DNA of 64,000 nt, taken from positions 1-64,000 of the forward strand of contig CBDBEL010000004.1 of the NCBI GenBank assembly GCA_965204415.1. The letters run 5' to 3'. This document shows, in pieces, positions 27,257 to 37,900 of this stretch (the stretch's first letter is position 1; each line of letters starts with the position of its first letter). This stretch comes from Aldehydirespirator sp965204415. Its GTDB lineage: Bacteria > Actinomycetota > Acidimicrobiia > Acidimicrobiales > Aldehydirespiratoraceae. A program made the translations under genes and the position numbers. The notes under the pieces are model-generated. The model was not told where the DNA came from. It did not search any database and saw only the letters and a list, made by a program, of their open reading frames with translations.

Positions 27257-27344
27257 TCAACGGTCGTTGACATCAACGGTCGGCATCATCATGATGCTTA
27301 ACAGCCCTCGAAACCGATCCGTTGACGGTCGGCAGCACCGTTGA
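27257..27344. promoter_or_regulatory. cluster of TCAACGG/CCGTTGA boxes in a divergent promoter region
   Basis: Five half-sites lie in the 302-base region between divergent genes (27179-27480): TCAACG and CGTTGA inverted with a 2-base gap at 27257-27270, TCAACGG at 27273, and CCGTTGA at 27319-27325 and 27338-27344. A TTGACA at 27267-27272 overlaps them. They could be operators controlling both the DISARM half-operon on the left and the HEPN-motif gene on the right. The remaining part (27345-27480) is AT-rich with no further motif that I can support. Confidence 0.45.
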
Positions 27345-27480
27345 GTAACAACCCAAGCCGTCCTCATATGCGAGAACCGAGTTACGTCAAGCATCTTAGG
27401 ATGTTACAGTCTATTTCACTAATGTAAGTATGCTGCTGTCGAGACGCTGAGGGTGGCCGGAATCTCTTGAGGAGACGACG

Positions 27481-29340
27481 ATGAATGTTCTGAAGCTGCC
27501 TGTTGAGCGCTACGCCGAAGAGATCAATGCCATCTGCGAGCGGCTTGAGGCCACCGAGGGAGAACTCGCGCGCTACAAGGTGTTCAGCGCCTTGGAGACG
27601 TTGGGCAAGCGTGACGACCCAGACCAAGACAGCGGCATCGGGGACGGAGACAGAACTTGGGATGCGGTGGCGGCCGCGCTGGCCTACTACCTGAGAGACG
27701 GCGACCCGGACGATGAGCGGCTGAGTGGCTACGGATCGTTCGGCCCGATGTGGATAGCGCCGGTTGGTGACGGGCGATCCAACTTGTACCCGGCTGAGCC
27801 TGCCAGGGTTCCCGAGGAGACTCGCGAGGCTTGGCGTGCGCTCGCTGCCGTCGAGACTCTGGACCCGCTGGTACGGGGACGGCTTTGCGACCTGCTGTGG
27901 GAACTCGGCGACGGACCCCACCCTCACGCCTACGCGGAGGCGGCCGTTTCATGTCATATCGAGCACTCGCGACGTGAGAGCGCCGAGCTGTGCGGACGTG
28001 ACGAGTCCGCCCGGCGGGCCGCATCGCTGGCCACCACGCTCAACAACTCGGACCTGATCTCAGTGTCGCTGGACGCCATCGAGCACCTTGTTGCTAGGTC
28101 GTTGGAAACGGCCGGCGACGAGTTCGGGATCGTTATCCGCGGCCTGCAGACGCTCATCGATCACGCAAATGTCAGCAAGAAGGGCCGCCGCGACGCTGAC
28201 GCCGACGGCAGAGACGCGCGGGTGTGCGCCCTCGTCGAGCGGGCCCGCCAGTCGTACCGCCATGCGGACGAGCAGCATGAGATGCTCGACCTGTCGATAA
28301 CTGCTGCCGAAGATGAACATGAGGCCCAGCGGTTGCGGGACGAGCAGATCCAAGTGGCCGAGTCCGCGGCTGAGGAGACGACGGGATTCCTGGGGATGGT
28401 CCGGTTGGAGAAGGCTCGGCGGATCGCAGCGCGGCACGGTGACAGCGACGCCCAGCGACGCATCCGCCGCCGCATCGAGGAGACCGACATGAACGACGCT
28501 TGGTCAGAGATCAGCACAGAGATCGAAGTCGACACGGCGGAGATACGGAACTGGGTGGAGCAGATCACGCAGTCCGGGCGAGGCCCCCAAGGCCCGGCGA
28601 TCATGCTCCTGCACTACGGAATGCATGGTGTGCCGGTGCCATCCCCTGATAAGAGCCGGGCGGCCATAGCGGAGATCCAAGCGGCGCATCCGCTGCAGAC
28701 GATCCTCAACAAGAACCATATCGGCCCCTACAACTCTGTGTCGATCACCGTGCCAGGCGGCGAACTACGTGCTCGTAGCGACCTTGGAGAGCACGACGCC
28801 TTCGCCATCAACATGTTCGCAGTGACGATCGCAGGGCGCTTCATGGAGGAGATGAGGCTGCTGTATGACCCGAGCGGCGATGAGATGGCAGTCTGGTTCG
28901 CCTCTGCGGGAATCTCCGACAGGCTGGCTGAGCGGATCGGTGTCTCCTATGAGCGATGGACAGCAGATGATCATGTGAGCGCCGTCTCCGTGCTCGCACT
29001 CGTTGTCGAGGGAGCGGTCCGTCATCTGGCGGACCTGCGTGGCATCCCCGTAACGAAGACACAACCCCACGTAGGCGGCGAGCAGACGAGCGAACTGCGT
29101 TCGCTGGGGCAACTCATCGAAGCCCTTGGCACAGACGAGGCGGGCGCGGCTCTCCCTGTGCTGCCTGTCGAGCATGTGCGCTACCTGGAGGCGGCTCTGG
29201 TGGATCGCTGGTCGATGAACCTACGCAACATCCTCGCCCACGACGCCGAAGCCATCCTCGATCAACCGACCTACTGCGTGCTCTTCCATGTCGTCTGCCT
29301 GCTGGCCGCGCACACTGCGGTGACACTTCGAGAAACCTAG
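27481..29340 (+). CDS. large helical protein with C-terminal HEPN-type RN-x3-H motif (DUF4209-like)
   Basis: 619 residues, almost entirely helical, no signal or membrane span. Near the C-terminus WSMNLRNILAHDAEAI carries Arg582-Asn-x3-His587, the R-x4-H motif of HEPN ribonuclease domains and close to the RNxxxHG motif described for DUF4209. The preceding HVRYLEAALVDRW and following hydrophobic helix complete a HEPN-like bundle. The N-terminal 450 residues are of unknown role. ATG 27481 has TGAGGAGACGACG upstream. It sits on the opposite strand inside the DISARM locus. RNase toxin activity is an inference. Confidence 0.6.
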   Translation: MNVLKLPVERYAEEINAICERLEATEGELARYKVFSALETLGKRDDPDQDSGIGDGDRTWDAVAAALAYYLRDGDPDDERLSGYGSFGPMWIAPVGDGRSNLYPAEPARVPEETREAWRALAAVETLDPLVRGRLCDLLWELGDGPHPHAYAEAAVSCHIEHSRRESAELCGRDESARRAASLATTLNNSDLISVSLDAIEHLVARSLETAGDEFGIVIRGLQTLIDHANVSKKGRRDADADGRDARVCALVERARQSYRHADEQHEMLDLSITAAEDEHEAQRLRDEQIQVAESAAEETTGFLGMVRLEKARRIAARHGDSDAQRRIRRRIEETDMNDAWSEISTEIEVDTAEIRNWVEQITQSGRGPQGPAIMLLHYGMHGVPVPSPDKSRAAIAEIQAAHPLQTILNKNHIGPYNSVSITVPGGELRARSDLGEHDAFAINMFAVTIAGRFMEEMRLLYDPSGDEMAVWFASAGISDRLAERIGVSYERWTADDHVSAVSVLALVVEGAVRHLADLRGIPVTKTQPHVGGEQTSELRSLGQLIEALGTDEAGAALPVLPVEHVRYLEAALVDRWSMNLRNILAHDAEAILDQPTYCVLFHVVCLLAAHTAVTLRET

Positions 29341-29623
29341 GGGGCAGCGTGCGTGACGGTAGCCGATTGCGGGTCTGCGCTGTCTGGGACACGGCACTGA
29401 CGGCTGCGAGCGCTGCGTCCAACATTCGGGACCCTTGCTCGTCGATCGGAGGCTAACATGACCAGCGATGGCGGTTCGTAGCCGGTCTCAGGTGGTAGGG
29501 ACGATTTTGTTAGCGCTCGACCTTGGCCATAGCGATACGATGGCGCAAGAGGCCCCTCCCCGAAGTCACCTCTCCGCGGGTGGAGGCGATCGCCGGTCGC
29601 GATACAGCCAAGTGAGTTGACCG

Positions 29624-30715
29624 TTGCTCCGCATTGAGGCGATCGGTCAACCGGGCCAGGGGTCAGTGATCGATCTGCTTGCCCACGCGACCCGACAGCG
29701 AGCCTTTCGACGTCTCCGGGCCGCTGTGGCATACGCGACTCAGAGCGGGGTCCAGCTGCTTGAGCGCTCCGACGCGTGTCGAGGTGCCCATCTCAAAGCA
29801 CAGTGGCTGGTAGCTCTTGACTGGTGCCGGTCAGAGCCAGCTGCACTTGGTGCGCTCGACTCGATGCCCCGATCATCGGTTCGGGTACCGTTCGGCATTC
29901 AGATCGTGGGCTCACCCAGATGTGCCCCACGGATTCCGTTTCATCCGAAGGGATTTCTGTTTCTGGGGCCGAATGCGCGTCTCCTCGTCTCTGGTTCAGC
30001 GAATCTCTCAAGAAATGGCCTATCGATAGGCCACGAACTTGACACGGTCATCGAAGTTAGGGATCCCGAAACATGCGCCGAGCGTCACGTCTGGAGAGCA
30101 CTTGAGGAAACGAACAAGTGGTTCCGTAATCTCTGGCAAGATGCCACTAGGTATTCCCAAATCGAGAACCGCTATCAGTCTGGCTACTCTGATTCGATTA
30201 GGCAACCTGCACCAACCTCGGACGATGCAACCAATGCGGTCGGGCTTCGAACTCGATTCCGAGCGGAAGATCTGTTGAGGCTTCGATCAGCGCAACATCT
30301 CTGGATTGAAGCTGGGAATGTAACAAAGAACCGCGGGAGGGGACTTCCAGGTAATCAGATAATGATGCGCGCAATGAGCCGCGTCTTCTTTGGCGTTGAG
30401 GCAAGGGATGTTCCTACTGACACCCACCTGTTAGAGTTGGCCATCAGACACGAGGGCCACATCTCTTGGGACAGAACGTTGAGATACTCGAACAACTCGA
30501 TGGACGTGCTTACGGTGCCTGTCCCAGGAGTGCCGACGGGCCCGCCTTTTTATGATAATCAGATTCTTGTGTTTAGTAAAGCATCACATGATGGTGCCTT
30601 GATCTATGAGCTCATTGTCGTACCCACCGCGAATAGAGTACACTTGAGACGACGCAGCGAACGGGTGGGCGGGCACTTCGTTATGTCGGGAGGCCGTCAG
30701 TTTGGCATTTACTAG
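29624..30715 (+). CDS. stand-alone HKD (phospholipase D-fold) nuclease-like protein
   Basis: 363 residues. The N-terminal half is a phospholipase D-type fold with a single HKD motif: His107-x-Lys109 in IPFHPKGFLFLG and VSGSANLSRNGLS around residues 123-133. A C-terminal domain of about 170 residues has no clear family; by analogy with BfiI-type enzymes it could recognise DNA. Start TTG 29624 is the best available, with GTGAG upstream. From about 29,850 onward the GC content falls to about 45-50% (28 of 60 in one line), unlike its neighbours. The 283 bases before it show no gene. Confidence 0.65.
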   Translation: MLRIEAIGQPGQGSVIDLLAHATRQRAFRRLRAAVAYATQSGVQLLERSDACRGAHLKAQWLVALDWCRSEPAALGALDSMPRSSVRVPFGIQIVGSPRCAPRIPFHPKGFLFLGPNARLLVSGSANLSRNGLSIGHELDTVIEVRDPETCAERHVWRALEETNKWFRNLWQDATRYSQIENRYQSGYSDSIRQPAPTSDDATNAVGLRTRFRAEDLLRLRSAQHLWIEAGNVTKNRGRGLPGNQIMMRAMSRVFFGVEARDVPTDTHLLELAIRHEGHISWDRTLRYSNNSMDVLTVPVPGVPTGPPFYDNQILVFSKASHDGALIYELIVVPTANRVHLRRRSERVGGHFVMSGGRQFGIY

Positions 30716-30820
30716 CTGATCTGCGGTACTTGTGACCGCGTGAGTCGGACAGTGATGGCGTTAGCGCTGGACGCCTTCGCTATCTCGGCTGAGTTAGGAA
30801 ACGGGGGTCTCTGTTTGCAA

Positions 30821-33800
30821 CTAGGAGGCGGTATCCCACAATGTAGCAGAGACATAACCCTCCTCGGCCGAGGGTGGAGCCGCCCGAGTCTGTGGTCTTC
30901 GGCCACCTACAGCTCTCGTGCGTTTGGTGAGGCCCGCTTGAGCCTCTTCGGCATCTAGCCTGGCGTTAAGTTCCAAGAGGCGGGCGAGCACTTCGTCGCG
31001 GACGTCGTCGGGCCAGCGGTAGCGGTAAGGCTTCTTCTTCCTGCCCCACGTCTCCTCCTCGATCTCATAGTCGAGCAGGAACTCACAGTCCGTCGGAACA
31101 TCGGACCATCCATATGCCGCAAGGACGGCTCTATCCGTCACGGCGTGCAGGGTGCGAAGCCTCTCGATATCGACATCGTTCTCGTACGGATCATGGAAGC
31201 GGTTGTAGATTTTGGTCATCCCCACATCGTTCCGTAGCATCAACTCAGATCGGAAGTCGTAGTACTCCTTACCAGTCGTTTCCAAATCACTTCGTGTCTC
31301 CCAGTCTCTGGGGAACGGGAAAGTCTCGAAGCAGTCTGAAGGCGTATAACGAAGATCATCCTTCATAGATGATCCAAAGAACAGTGCCCAGGCCTCATGT
31401 AGCCGAGACTGTAGCGTACAGAATGCCGCGTAAGTCTCAAACGGATAGATAATTAGAGAATCCGCATACACCATGTTTGAGGGCAGGAATGCATACTGCA
31501 AACGATGACTAACCCGCGAATTTGCGAGAACACATCTTAAGTCGGCAGTCGCGGCATAAAGTTCTGGTCGTGCGTTCCAGTACTTCCACCATTCGTTGAC
31601 CATTCTAGGGTACTTGTTTGCATCCTTTAGCAGACGCTCGGGCCTAACACGTATTTCTGCGATATGAAACGGCTGCGGCCATCGTTCTATGCAATAGGCT
31701 TGATCGTTCTCACCGAAGTTCATAATGTACCTGTGATGTTCATGAGTAGGACTTCCATTTAGTTCTTCACCGCCGATATACGGATATAGCACTTCACGAT
31801 TGTCTGGGTTCTCATGAATCAAATTGTGCATTTGATCAAGCGAAGAGGCAACTCCACGCCTATCGCTGTCGTCGAATGTGAAGCCCATACCGAGCACGAT
31901 GCTTCCTTGAAAACTCTTCGCAGAGTTTTTAGCAAGTCGCTTGGGGTCCTGGTGCCCACCTCGATAGAACAGAAAGGCAGTTATCTTCTCAACAACTGTG
32001 TCATCAAGACACTTGGTGACAACCACGGGTCCTTTACTAATATGGACAATACTAACGATTACTGCTGCAACGCCTGGCCACTTGACTCTTCGTCGTGCAG
32101 AATACACTTCACCGTCGTTCTGGCATATCCAACGGAGGCCGCTAGTTCGCGTGTCCCCTTGAGCGATGGTGTTGGTAGCTATCAGTCCGAACGTGCCACA
32201 GGTTCGAGTTAGATCGAACGCTCGTCGAAAAAAGTGAGCTACAAGATCTGCTCCTCCGTTCGTCTGCTCATGCGTCGCAAGTAGCCACTTCGAATAGACC
32301 TCTCCTTGGGTCGCGGACAGGTTCCTTCCGCCCAGGAATGGCGGGTTGCCGACTATGGAGTCGAAACCTGGGTTGTTTCTGTCGAAGACCTCGGGGAACT
32401 CGATCTCCCAGTGGAAGGGGGCGAGCGGCTGTTCGGCGTTGCGGAGTTCTGCTAGCCGGGCTTGTGGCTGTGCCGTGTCGCCTCGGAGGACGGATTCTGC
32501 GAGCTGCTTGCGGCGATCCTCCCGCTCTCTCGCTTTGGCTCCCTCAAAGAAGGCGAGCAGCACGAGATCGCCGAGCTGGCGCACTTCCTCTGTCTCGGTC
32601 TGGGCTTCGTCCCACAGCTCTCTCAGTTCCCCGTCGGACACAGTGTCGTCGGCCTCGCGGATGAACTGGCGTAGCTCGGCCGCCGTGGCCAGGTGGTCGC
32701 GGCCCTTTAGTGCCTCGAAGCCTTCCTCGAAAGTCGGGGCGTCGCCCTTCCAGTGGAAGGCTTGGATCTGAGGGATCGACAGTCCGACCAGCGAGTCACC
32801 GTGGCGGAGGGCGTGGTCGAGGAACGTGAGTGGGTGCTCCTTGGCGAGCGTGGTGAGCCAGAGCGACAGCTTGGCAAGGTCGACCGCCTTGGGGTTGCGA
32901 TCTACGCCGTAGAGGCAGCGCTGGGCGACGAGGCGGCGAGCGAAGAGCGTCTCGTCCTCGTCGGGCGGGATCTCCGGCACGATGTGGTGGGCTCGCCAAG
33001 ACTCGATAAGAGCGTCGGCGAGCTGGCGGCAGGCCTCCACCAAGAACGCGCCGGAGCCCATGGCCGGGTCGCACACCTTGAGGTCGAGGATCTGCTCGGG
33101 CTGGAGCGACCCCTGGGCTTCGTCGCGAAGGCGGCTGAAGATGGGCTCCAGCGCGATACGAACGATCGGCTCGGTCAGCTCCCGCGGCGTGTAGTGCGAG
33201 CCTGATCGTCGCCGCTCCTCACTGGGCTGCAGCACCATCGCTCCCGCTGGCACAAGATCGGGCGTGGCGTTCTTGTCGATCACCGAGTCGAGGGTGGCGT
33301 GCAGATCGTCAATGGCTCCCCCGGTCTGAGGGGCCACCTGTTGCACGGCCTTGCTGACCTTGGGGGTGAGCTTGCGGTCGGTGCGGTCTCGGAGCCACTT
33401 GGCCCTCTTGGATGGGTCCTCGGCCAGCAGTTCCTCGATGTTGATTGTGGCGGGAGCGCCGTGCTTCTTGGCGGCCTTGACGGCGATGCTGCGTCCGGTG
33501 GCCGTCTCCAGGCGGAAGCCCATCATGGTCTCGTAGACGGAGCCGATGTGCTCCACGTCCAGCGCCCGGTAGGAGATGCGCTCGGCGTCGAGCACGATCA
33601 GCTTCTCCAGCACACGGTGGATCGTGCCGTCGGACACGAGGGGCGGATCGACGCGCTCGCCGACCTGGCGGATGTCGCCGTGCTCCCCGCCCCGGCCCTC
33701 CAGGAACGGGTAGCGGTCGGGGTGGAACAGGTCGCCGTGCCGGGGCGACAAGCTCATCTGCGGGCCGCGGGCGCCGTCGTGGACCATGCGCCACAGAGCG

Positions 33801-34975
33801 AGCAGCTGTGCATAGGCGCCATAGCGCTGGTCCATGGTGTCGGGGTGCAGGGCCGCGTCCTCTCGCAGCCGCTCGTACAGGCCCGACACCGCGTACGCGC
33901 CCAAGAAGACCTCGTCCTGGGGGAGCATGTCGCGCTCCTCGGCATAGAGCAGGAACACCAATCGCAGGACCACGGTGAGCAGGCCCCGATAGATCTCGTC
34001 GGGATCATCGACAAGCTGGCGGCCCAGCAACTCTCCCTTGGAGGCGTCATGAGCGGCCTGGAAGCCGCGCAGCAACTCATACAGGGCGTGAAGCACCTGC
34101 TGGGCGAGGCGCTCACTGACCTCGTTCTGGAACTTGCGGCTGTCGTGCAGCAGCGCGGCCAGGCGCTTGTCGGCGGGCACGGACAGCAGCCGGGCCTGTC
34201 CGAGCAGCTCCCGCATAGCCGAGCAGATGGGGCGGCCCGCGGACTGGAGCATGTCGGCCACGTGGAAGTCCAGCCAGCCCGAGTTCTCGCCCGTCGGGGC
34301 CGACACGAGCCTTAGCGCCGTGCCGTTGAAGATCAGCCCGGCCGGAACGCGGGTGTGGCGCAGCAGCCTCTCCATGCGCCCGTGCGCCGACAGTTCCAAG
34401 CCTCCGGCCGTGCTGTGGTCGAAGTCCTCGCCGGGATCAATGACGCTGACCAGCAGTTGCCACGGCGAAGGCTCGTCGTTGCGTTCATCGGCCGATGCCG
34501 AAACGGCGGGGCTGGTCGTCTCGGACGTGTCGCCAGACGGAGACGCAGGAGCGGCTTCGCCGGAGTCGGTCGCCTGGCTCGTCTCGGACGGCGACGGAGA
34601 CGGTGGGACCTGCAGCGGCTCAACCCGGACTGCGAAGTCGGGCTGGAACACGCCGCTGAACTCGGGCAGACGGACTTCCAGATCGGCCGGGACGGGAGCA
34701 TCTGGAGTGCCCGCGTAGCCCTTCGGTGAGAAGCTCCAGCCCAGCACGGACCCCGCGAACGCTCGGAAGTCCGCCAGTCCCGGTGCCCGATCCGCCGGAT
34801 CTCGCTCATCGGTGCTCTCGGCCCAGGCGTGCAGCAGTCGCTGGCCCTCGGCGTCGCGGCGGTTCAGGATCACGCCCGCCCGCACGAGCGCAGGCGCCGA
34901 CACGACGAGGCCGGTGGGTCGGACGAACCCGATCCACTCCAGGTGGGCTGCGACGTGCGGGTCGAGCCTCGCCAT
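30821..34975 (-). CDS. drmMI: DISARM adenine-specific DNA methyltransferase DrmMI
   Basis: About 1384 residues. Motif I is VCDPAMGSGAFLVEACRQ and motif IV is SIVGNPPFLGG, the N6-adenine methyltransferase pair of Eco57I/PglX-like enzymes. The N-terminal 600 residues are helical, and the C-terminal part after NPPF would be the target-recognition region. In DISARM the methylase marks host DNA as self. ATG 34975 shares its A with the drmD stop (TGATG) and has a GGAGA site; an ATG at 34993 is also in frame. From about 32,340 to 31,000 the gene is AT-rich (26 of 60 GC in one line), exactly after motif IV, suggesting an exchanged recognition domain. Confidence 0.87.
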   Translation of the reverse strand: MARLDPHVAAHLEWIGFVRPTGLVVSAPALVRAGVILNRRDAEGQRLLHAWAESTDERDPADRAPGLADFRAFAGSVLGWSFSPKGYAGTPDAPVPADLEVRLPEFSGVFQPDFAVRVEPLQVPPSPSPSETSQATDSGEAAPASPSGDTSETTSPAVSASADERNDEPSPWQLLVSVIDPGEDFDHSTAGGLELSAHGRMERLLRHTRVPAGLIFNGTALRLVSAPTGENSGWLDFHVADMLQSAGRPICSAMRELLGQARLLSVPADKRLAALLHDSRKFQNEVSERLAQQVLHALYELLRGFQAAHDASKGELLGRQLVDDPDEIYRGLLTVVLRLVFLLYAEERDMLPQDEVFLGAYAVSGLYERLREDAALHPDTMDQRYGAYAQLLALWRMVHDGARGPQMSLSPRHGDLFHPDRYPFLEGRGGEHGDIRQVGERVDPPLVSDGTIHRVLEKLIVLDAERISYRALDVEHIGSVYETMMGFRLETATGRSIAVKAAKKHGAPATINIEELLAEDPSKRAKWLRDRTDRKLTPKVSKAVQQVAPQTGGAIDDLHATLDSVIDKNATPDLVPAGAMVLQPSEERRRSGSHYTPRELTEPIVRIALEPIFSRLRDEAQGSLQPEQILDLKVCDPAMGSGAFLVEACRQLADALIESWRAHHIVPEIPPDEDETLFARRLVAQRCLYGVDRNPKAVDLAKLSLWLTTLAKEHPLTFLDHALRHGDSLVGLSIPQIQAFHWKGDAPTFEEGFEALKGRDHLATAAELRQFIREADDTVSDGELRELWDEAQTETEEVRQLGDLVLLAFFEGAKAREREDRRKQLAESVLRGDTAQPQARLAELRNAEQPLAPFHWEIEFPEVFDRNNPGFDSIVGNPPFLGGRNLSATQGEVYSKWLLATHEQTNGGADLVAHFFRRAFDLTRTCGTFGLIATNTIAQGDTRTSGLRWICQNDGEVYSARRRVKWPGVAAVIVSIVHISKGPVVVTKCLDDTVVEKITAFLFYRGGHQDPKRLAKNSAKSFQGSIVLGMGFTFDDSDRRGVASSLDQMHNLIHENPDNREVLYPYIGGEELNGSPTHEHHRYIMNFGENDQAYCIERWPQPFHIAEIRVRPERLLKDANKYPRMVNEWWKYWNARPELYAATADLRCVLANSRVSHRLQYAFLPSNMVYADSLIIYPFETYAAFCTLQSRLHEAWALFFGSSMKDDLRYTPSDCFETFPFPRDWETRSDLETTGKEYYDFRSELMLRNDVGMTKIYNRFHDPYENDVDIERLRTLHAVTDRAVLAAYGWSDVPTDCEFLLDYEIEEETWGRKKKPYRYRWPDDVRDEVLARLLELNARLDAEEAQAGLTKRTRAVGGRRPQTRAAPPSAEEGYVSATLWDTAS

Positions 34976-37900
34976 CAGTTCGTCTCCGGCCACAGGTAGA
35001 CCAGACCGACGGGCTCAACGCGCTGCACCCTCACCTCGTAGAACTCACGCACACGGGCCGGCTCGGTCGCCAAGTCCTGCTCGAACTGGGTCAGGCGTGT
35101 ACGCCAGTGACGTATGTTGGCGTCGAGTTGGCGGGTGTCCTCCTGGAGTTGACGGGCGTCCTGGCCCTGGAAGTCCAACAGGAGCTGGGTGTAGTCGCGC
35201 TCGTGGCGCGCGAGTTCGGCCTCCACCTGGCCCCGGTGCCTCTCGAGAGTGTCGCGCAGCGCCCGCTCCTCGCGCTCACCACGCTGGGCGAGACTGCGCC
35301 TCGCGACCTCGGCGTGCTCGGCTGCTCTCGGCTCGAGCTGCGGACGCAGGTCCTCGATGTCCTGAGCGGCCGAGGCCATCAGGCGGTGCTGGACGACCTC
35401 GCTGGGAAGCCGCCCGCGGCCGTTGAGCGACTCCTCCAGCAGGTCCATCGTGCGTGTCTCGGCGTCCCGAGCGTAGGCCCGTAGTGGCCCGTCGCGGCTC
35501 GCCGGGTCGCGCCAGCGGGCCGCCACCGGCACGATCTCCTCGTGCAGCCGCTCGGCGCCCCGGCCGTACAACGACAGGCGCCCCAGCAGGATCACCCGGG
35601 GGATCGAGTCCCTCGACTGGGCGAGACACGCCCGTGACAGGTCGTGGTGGATGAAGCCCTGCGCCCGAAAGCGCGACAGCAGGCGCTGGGCCACCCGCTG
35701 CTCCAAGTGCAGATGCACGGTCTCCTCATCCAGGCGTCCCGCGTCCTCGAACACCACCGGGCGGATCGGCGCGTCGCGGCGCCACTCGGGCACCTTCTGG
35801 TCGAGCTTGCGTGGCTCTCTGAGGGAGTCCAGCGTCGATGTCCAACTCGGGTCGGTGGCGGCGCGTTGCTCAAGGGGCGGGAAGGTCCACACCGCGCGGC
35901 CCTCGTCGTCAGTTCCCTCCACCAGCGGCGGGGCGTCCAGCAGTTCCAGAGAGCAGTCGATGGCGTCGCGGAACGGCCCCGGCGAGAAGCCGGCCCAGCG
36001 CCGGGATCTCTCTAGAAGGTCCTGGCACCTCTCGATCTGGGCTCTCAACTCCTGGGAGCGCTCGCGGGCCTGCGCGAACTCCTCCTCGGTGGCCCGCCGC
36101 CGGCCTTCCTCCAGCGACTCCGCCTCGATCTCGCCACGGAGCGCGTCGGCGTCGCGATGGCGGATCCCCGCTGACAGCATCCTGCGCTCCACTGAGTCGT
36201 CGATGACTTGCGAGAGGCTGCCCAACTCGCGTTTGATCGTCTCGGTCTTGGTGACCAGCACCTCCAGCACCCGGTCCTCGACCCGCTGGGGCAGCACGAA
36301 GTAGTGGCAGTTCACGACGTCGGCGGGTTGGAGTTTGCGGTCGATGCGGCCGTTGCGCTGCTCGATGCGGCCCGGGTTCCACGGCAGGTCGAAGTGGAAC
36401 AGGTCCGAGCAGTGGGCCTGCAGGTTCAGTCCCTCGCGGGCTGCGTCGGTGGCGATCAGGATGCGCAGTGGCTCATCGCCGGGGTCGGCGTTGAAGCGGC
36501 GTTGCACCTCGCGGCGGCGGGCTCTGCCGGTGAGCCCGTCGATGATCTCGATGCGTTCGTCGGCCCGGTGGCTGCTTTCGATGGCCTGCTCGAGGATCGA
36601 CTTCAAATGGCGCTTGGTGCCCTCGCGGTTCTCGGTGAAGATCAGCACCCGGCGGTCCGTCCACTCGGGCGGGGGGCCGGGTACGGGTCGGCCGAAGGCG
36701 GGCAGGTCGGGGCACTGGTTCTCACGGATCCAGTCGATGAGCCGGCGGGTCTTGGCATCAGGCAGGTGCCGCGCGTCCTCCGCGATCTTCTGCATCTGGT
36801 CGAGGAGTTGCTGCTCGATGGTCCAGGCCGCCACCTCCGGGTCGACGGCCGGGGTAGACGCGGCGTCGATCAGCCTGATCTGGGTCTCCTCGTCGGCCTC
36901 GGCTTCCTCCGGTGCCCACTCGCCGCGCTCATCGTCAGCGTCCGGAGGCCGCAAGAAACCTGATGCTTGACCGTCGGCGGTGTCCAGCACGCCCGGTTCG
37001 ACTGCTCCAGACGACGCAGCGCTCTCGGGCTCATGGGCCTTGTCCCAATGGCGCTGCACGGTCTCGCGGTGGACCCTGAGGCTCCGCGCGAATGCCTCGA
37101 TCGAGGACAGCAGACGCTGCTGCAAGCCAACCACCATCAGCCCGGCCGCGAAGCGCGCCCGGCTCGTCTCTTCGGCATACCGCCGCTCGCGGGCTGTTCG
37201 ATACTCGTCGAGCAGCTTCGAGAGCATGAGCTCCGGGGCGTCGTCGGGCAGGTCGGCGATCTCGATTCGCACCACGTTGCGCTTGGGGAATCCTCCCTGG
37301 ATCTCGCGGAGATCCTCCTTGATGCGCCGCACCATCACCGGCTCGAGGTCGGTCTTCGTTCGTACCTTCACGCCGCGGGTGAACCGGTACGGGTCGAGCA
37401 GCTCCAGCAGCGTGGAGAAGCTGTTGGAGTGACCGTTGTGGGGTGTGGCCGACAGGAACAGCCGATGCTCGAAACGGTGGGCCAGGTCGCGCACCGCCCT
37501 CGTGATCTTGGTCTCGATCCCGTAACGCCCCCCCGACGACGGCGCCGCATGATGCGCCTCGTCAAGGATCAGCAGGCTCCCGGCGCGGGCCTCGCCGAGC
37601 CACTCCCGCATTGGATCGGTGTAGGCCGGGTCGATCAGCAGGTTGTGCGAGACCAGAAAGCGGCTGTGGGTGCGCCACGGATTGACGCCGAAGCCCCGCT
37701 CGCGGCGCATCCGAGACACGTAGGCGCGGTCGAGAATCTCGAACACAAGGCCGAAGCGCTCTTCCATCTCGCCCCGCCACTGCTCCAACATCGCCGGAGG
37801 TGCCGCCACCACGATGGATCTGGCCTTACGGCGCAACAGCAGCTCCCGGGCGATTAAGCCGGCCTCGATGGTCTTGCCCAGGCCAGTGTCGTCGGCGATA

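Noticed and set aside
29850..32340. Insertion sequence or prophage in the low-GC tract
   Set aside because: No transposase, integrase, terminal inverted repeats or target duplications were seen; both genes read as intact.
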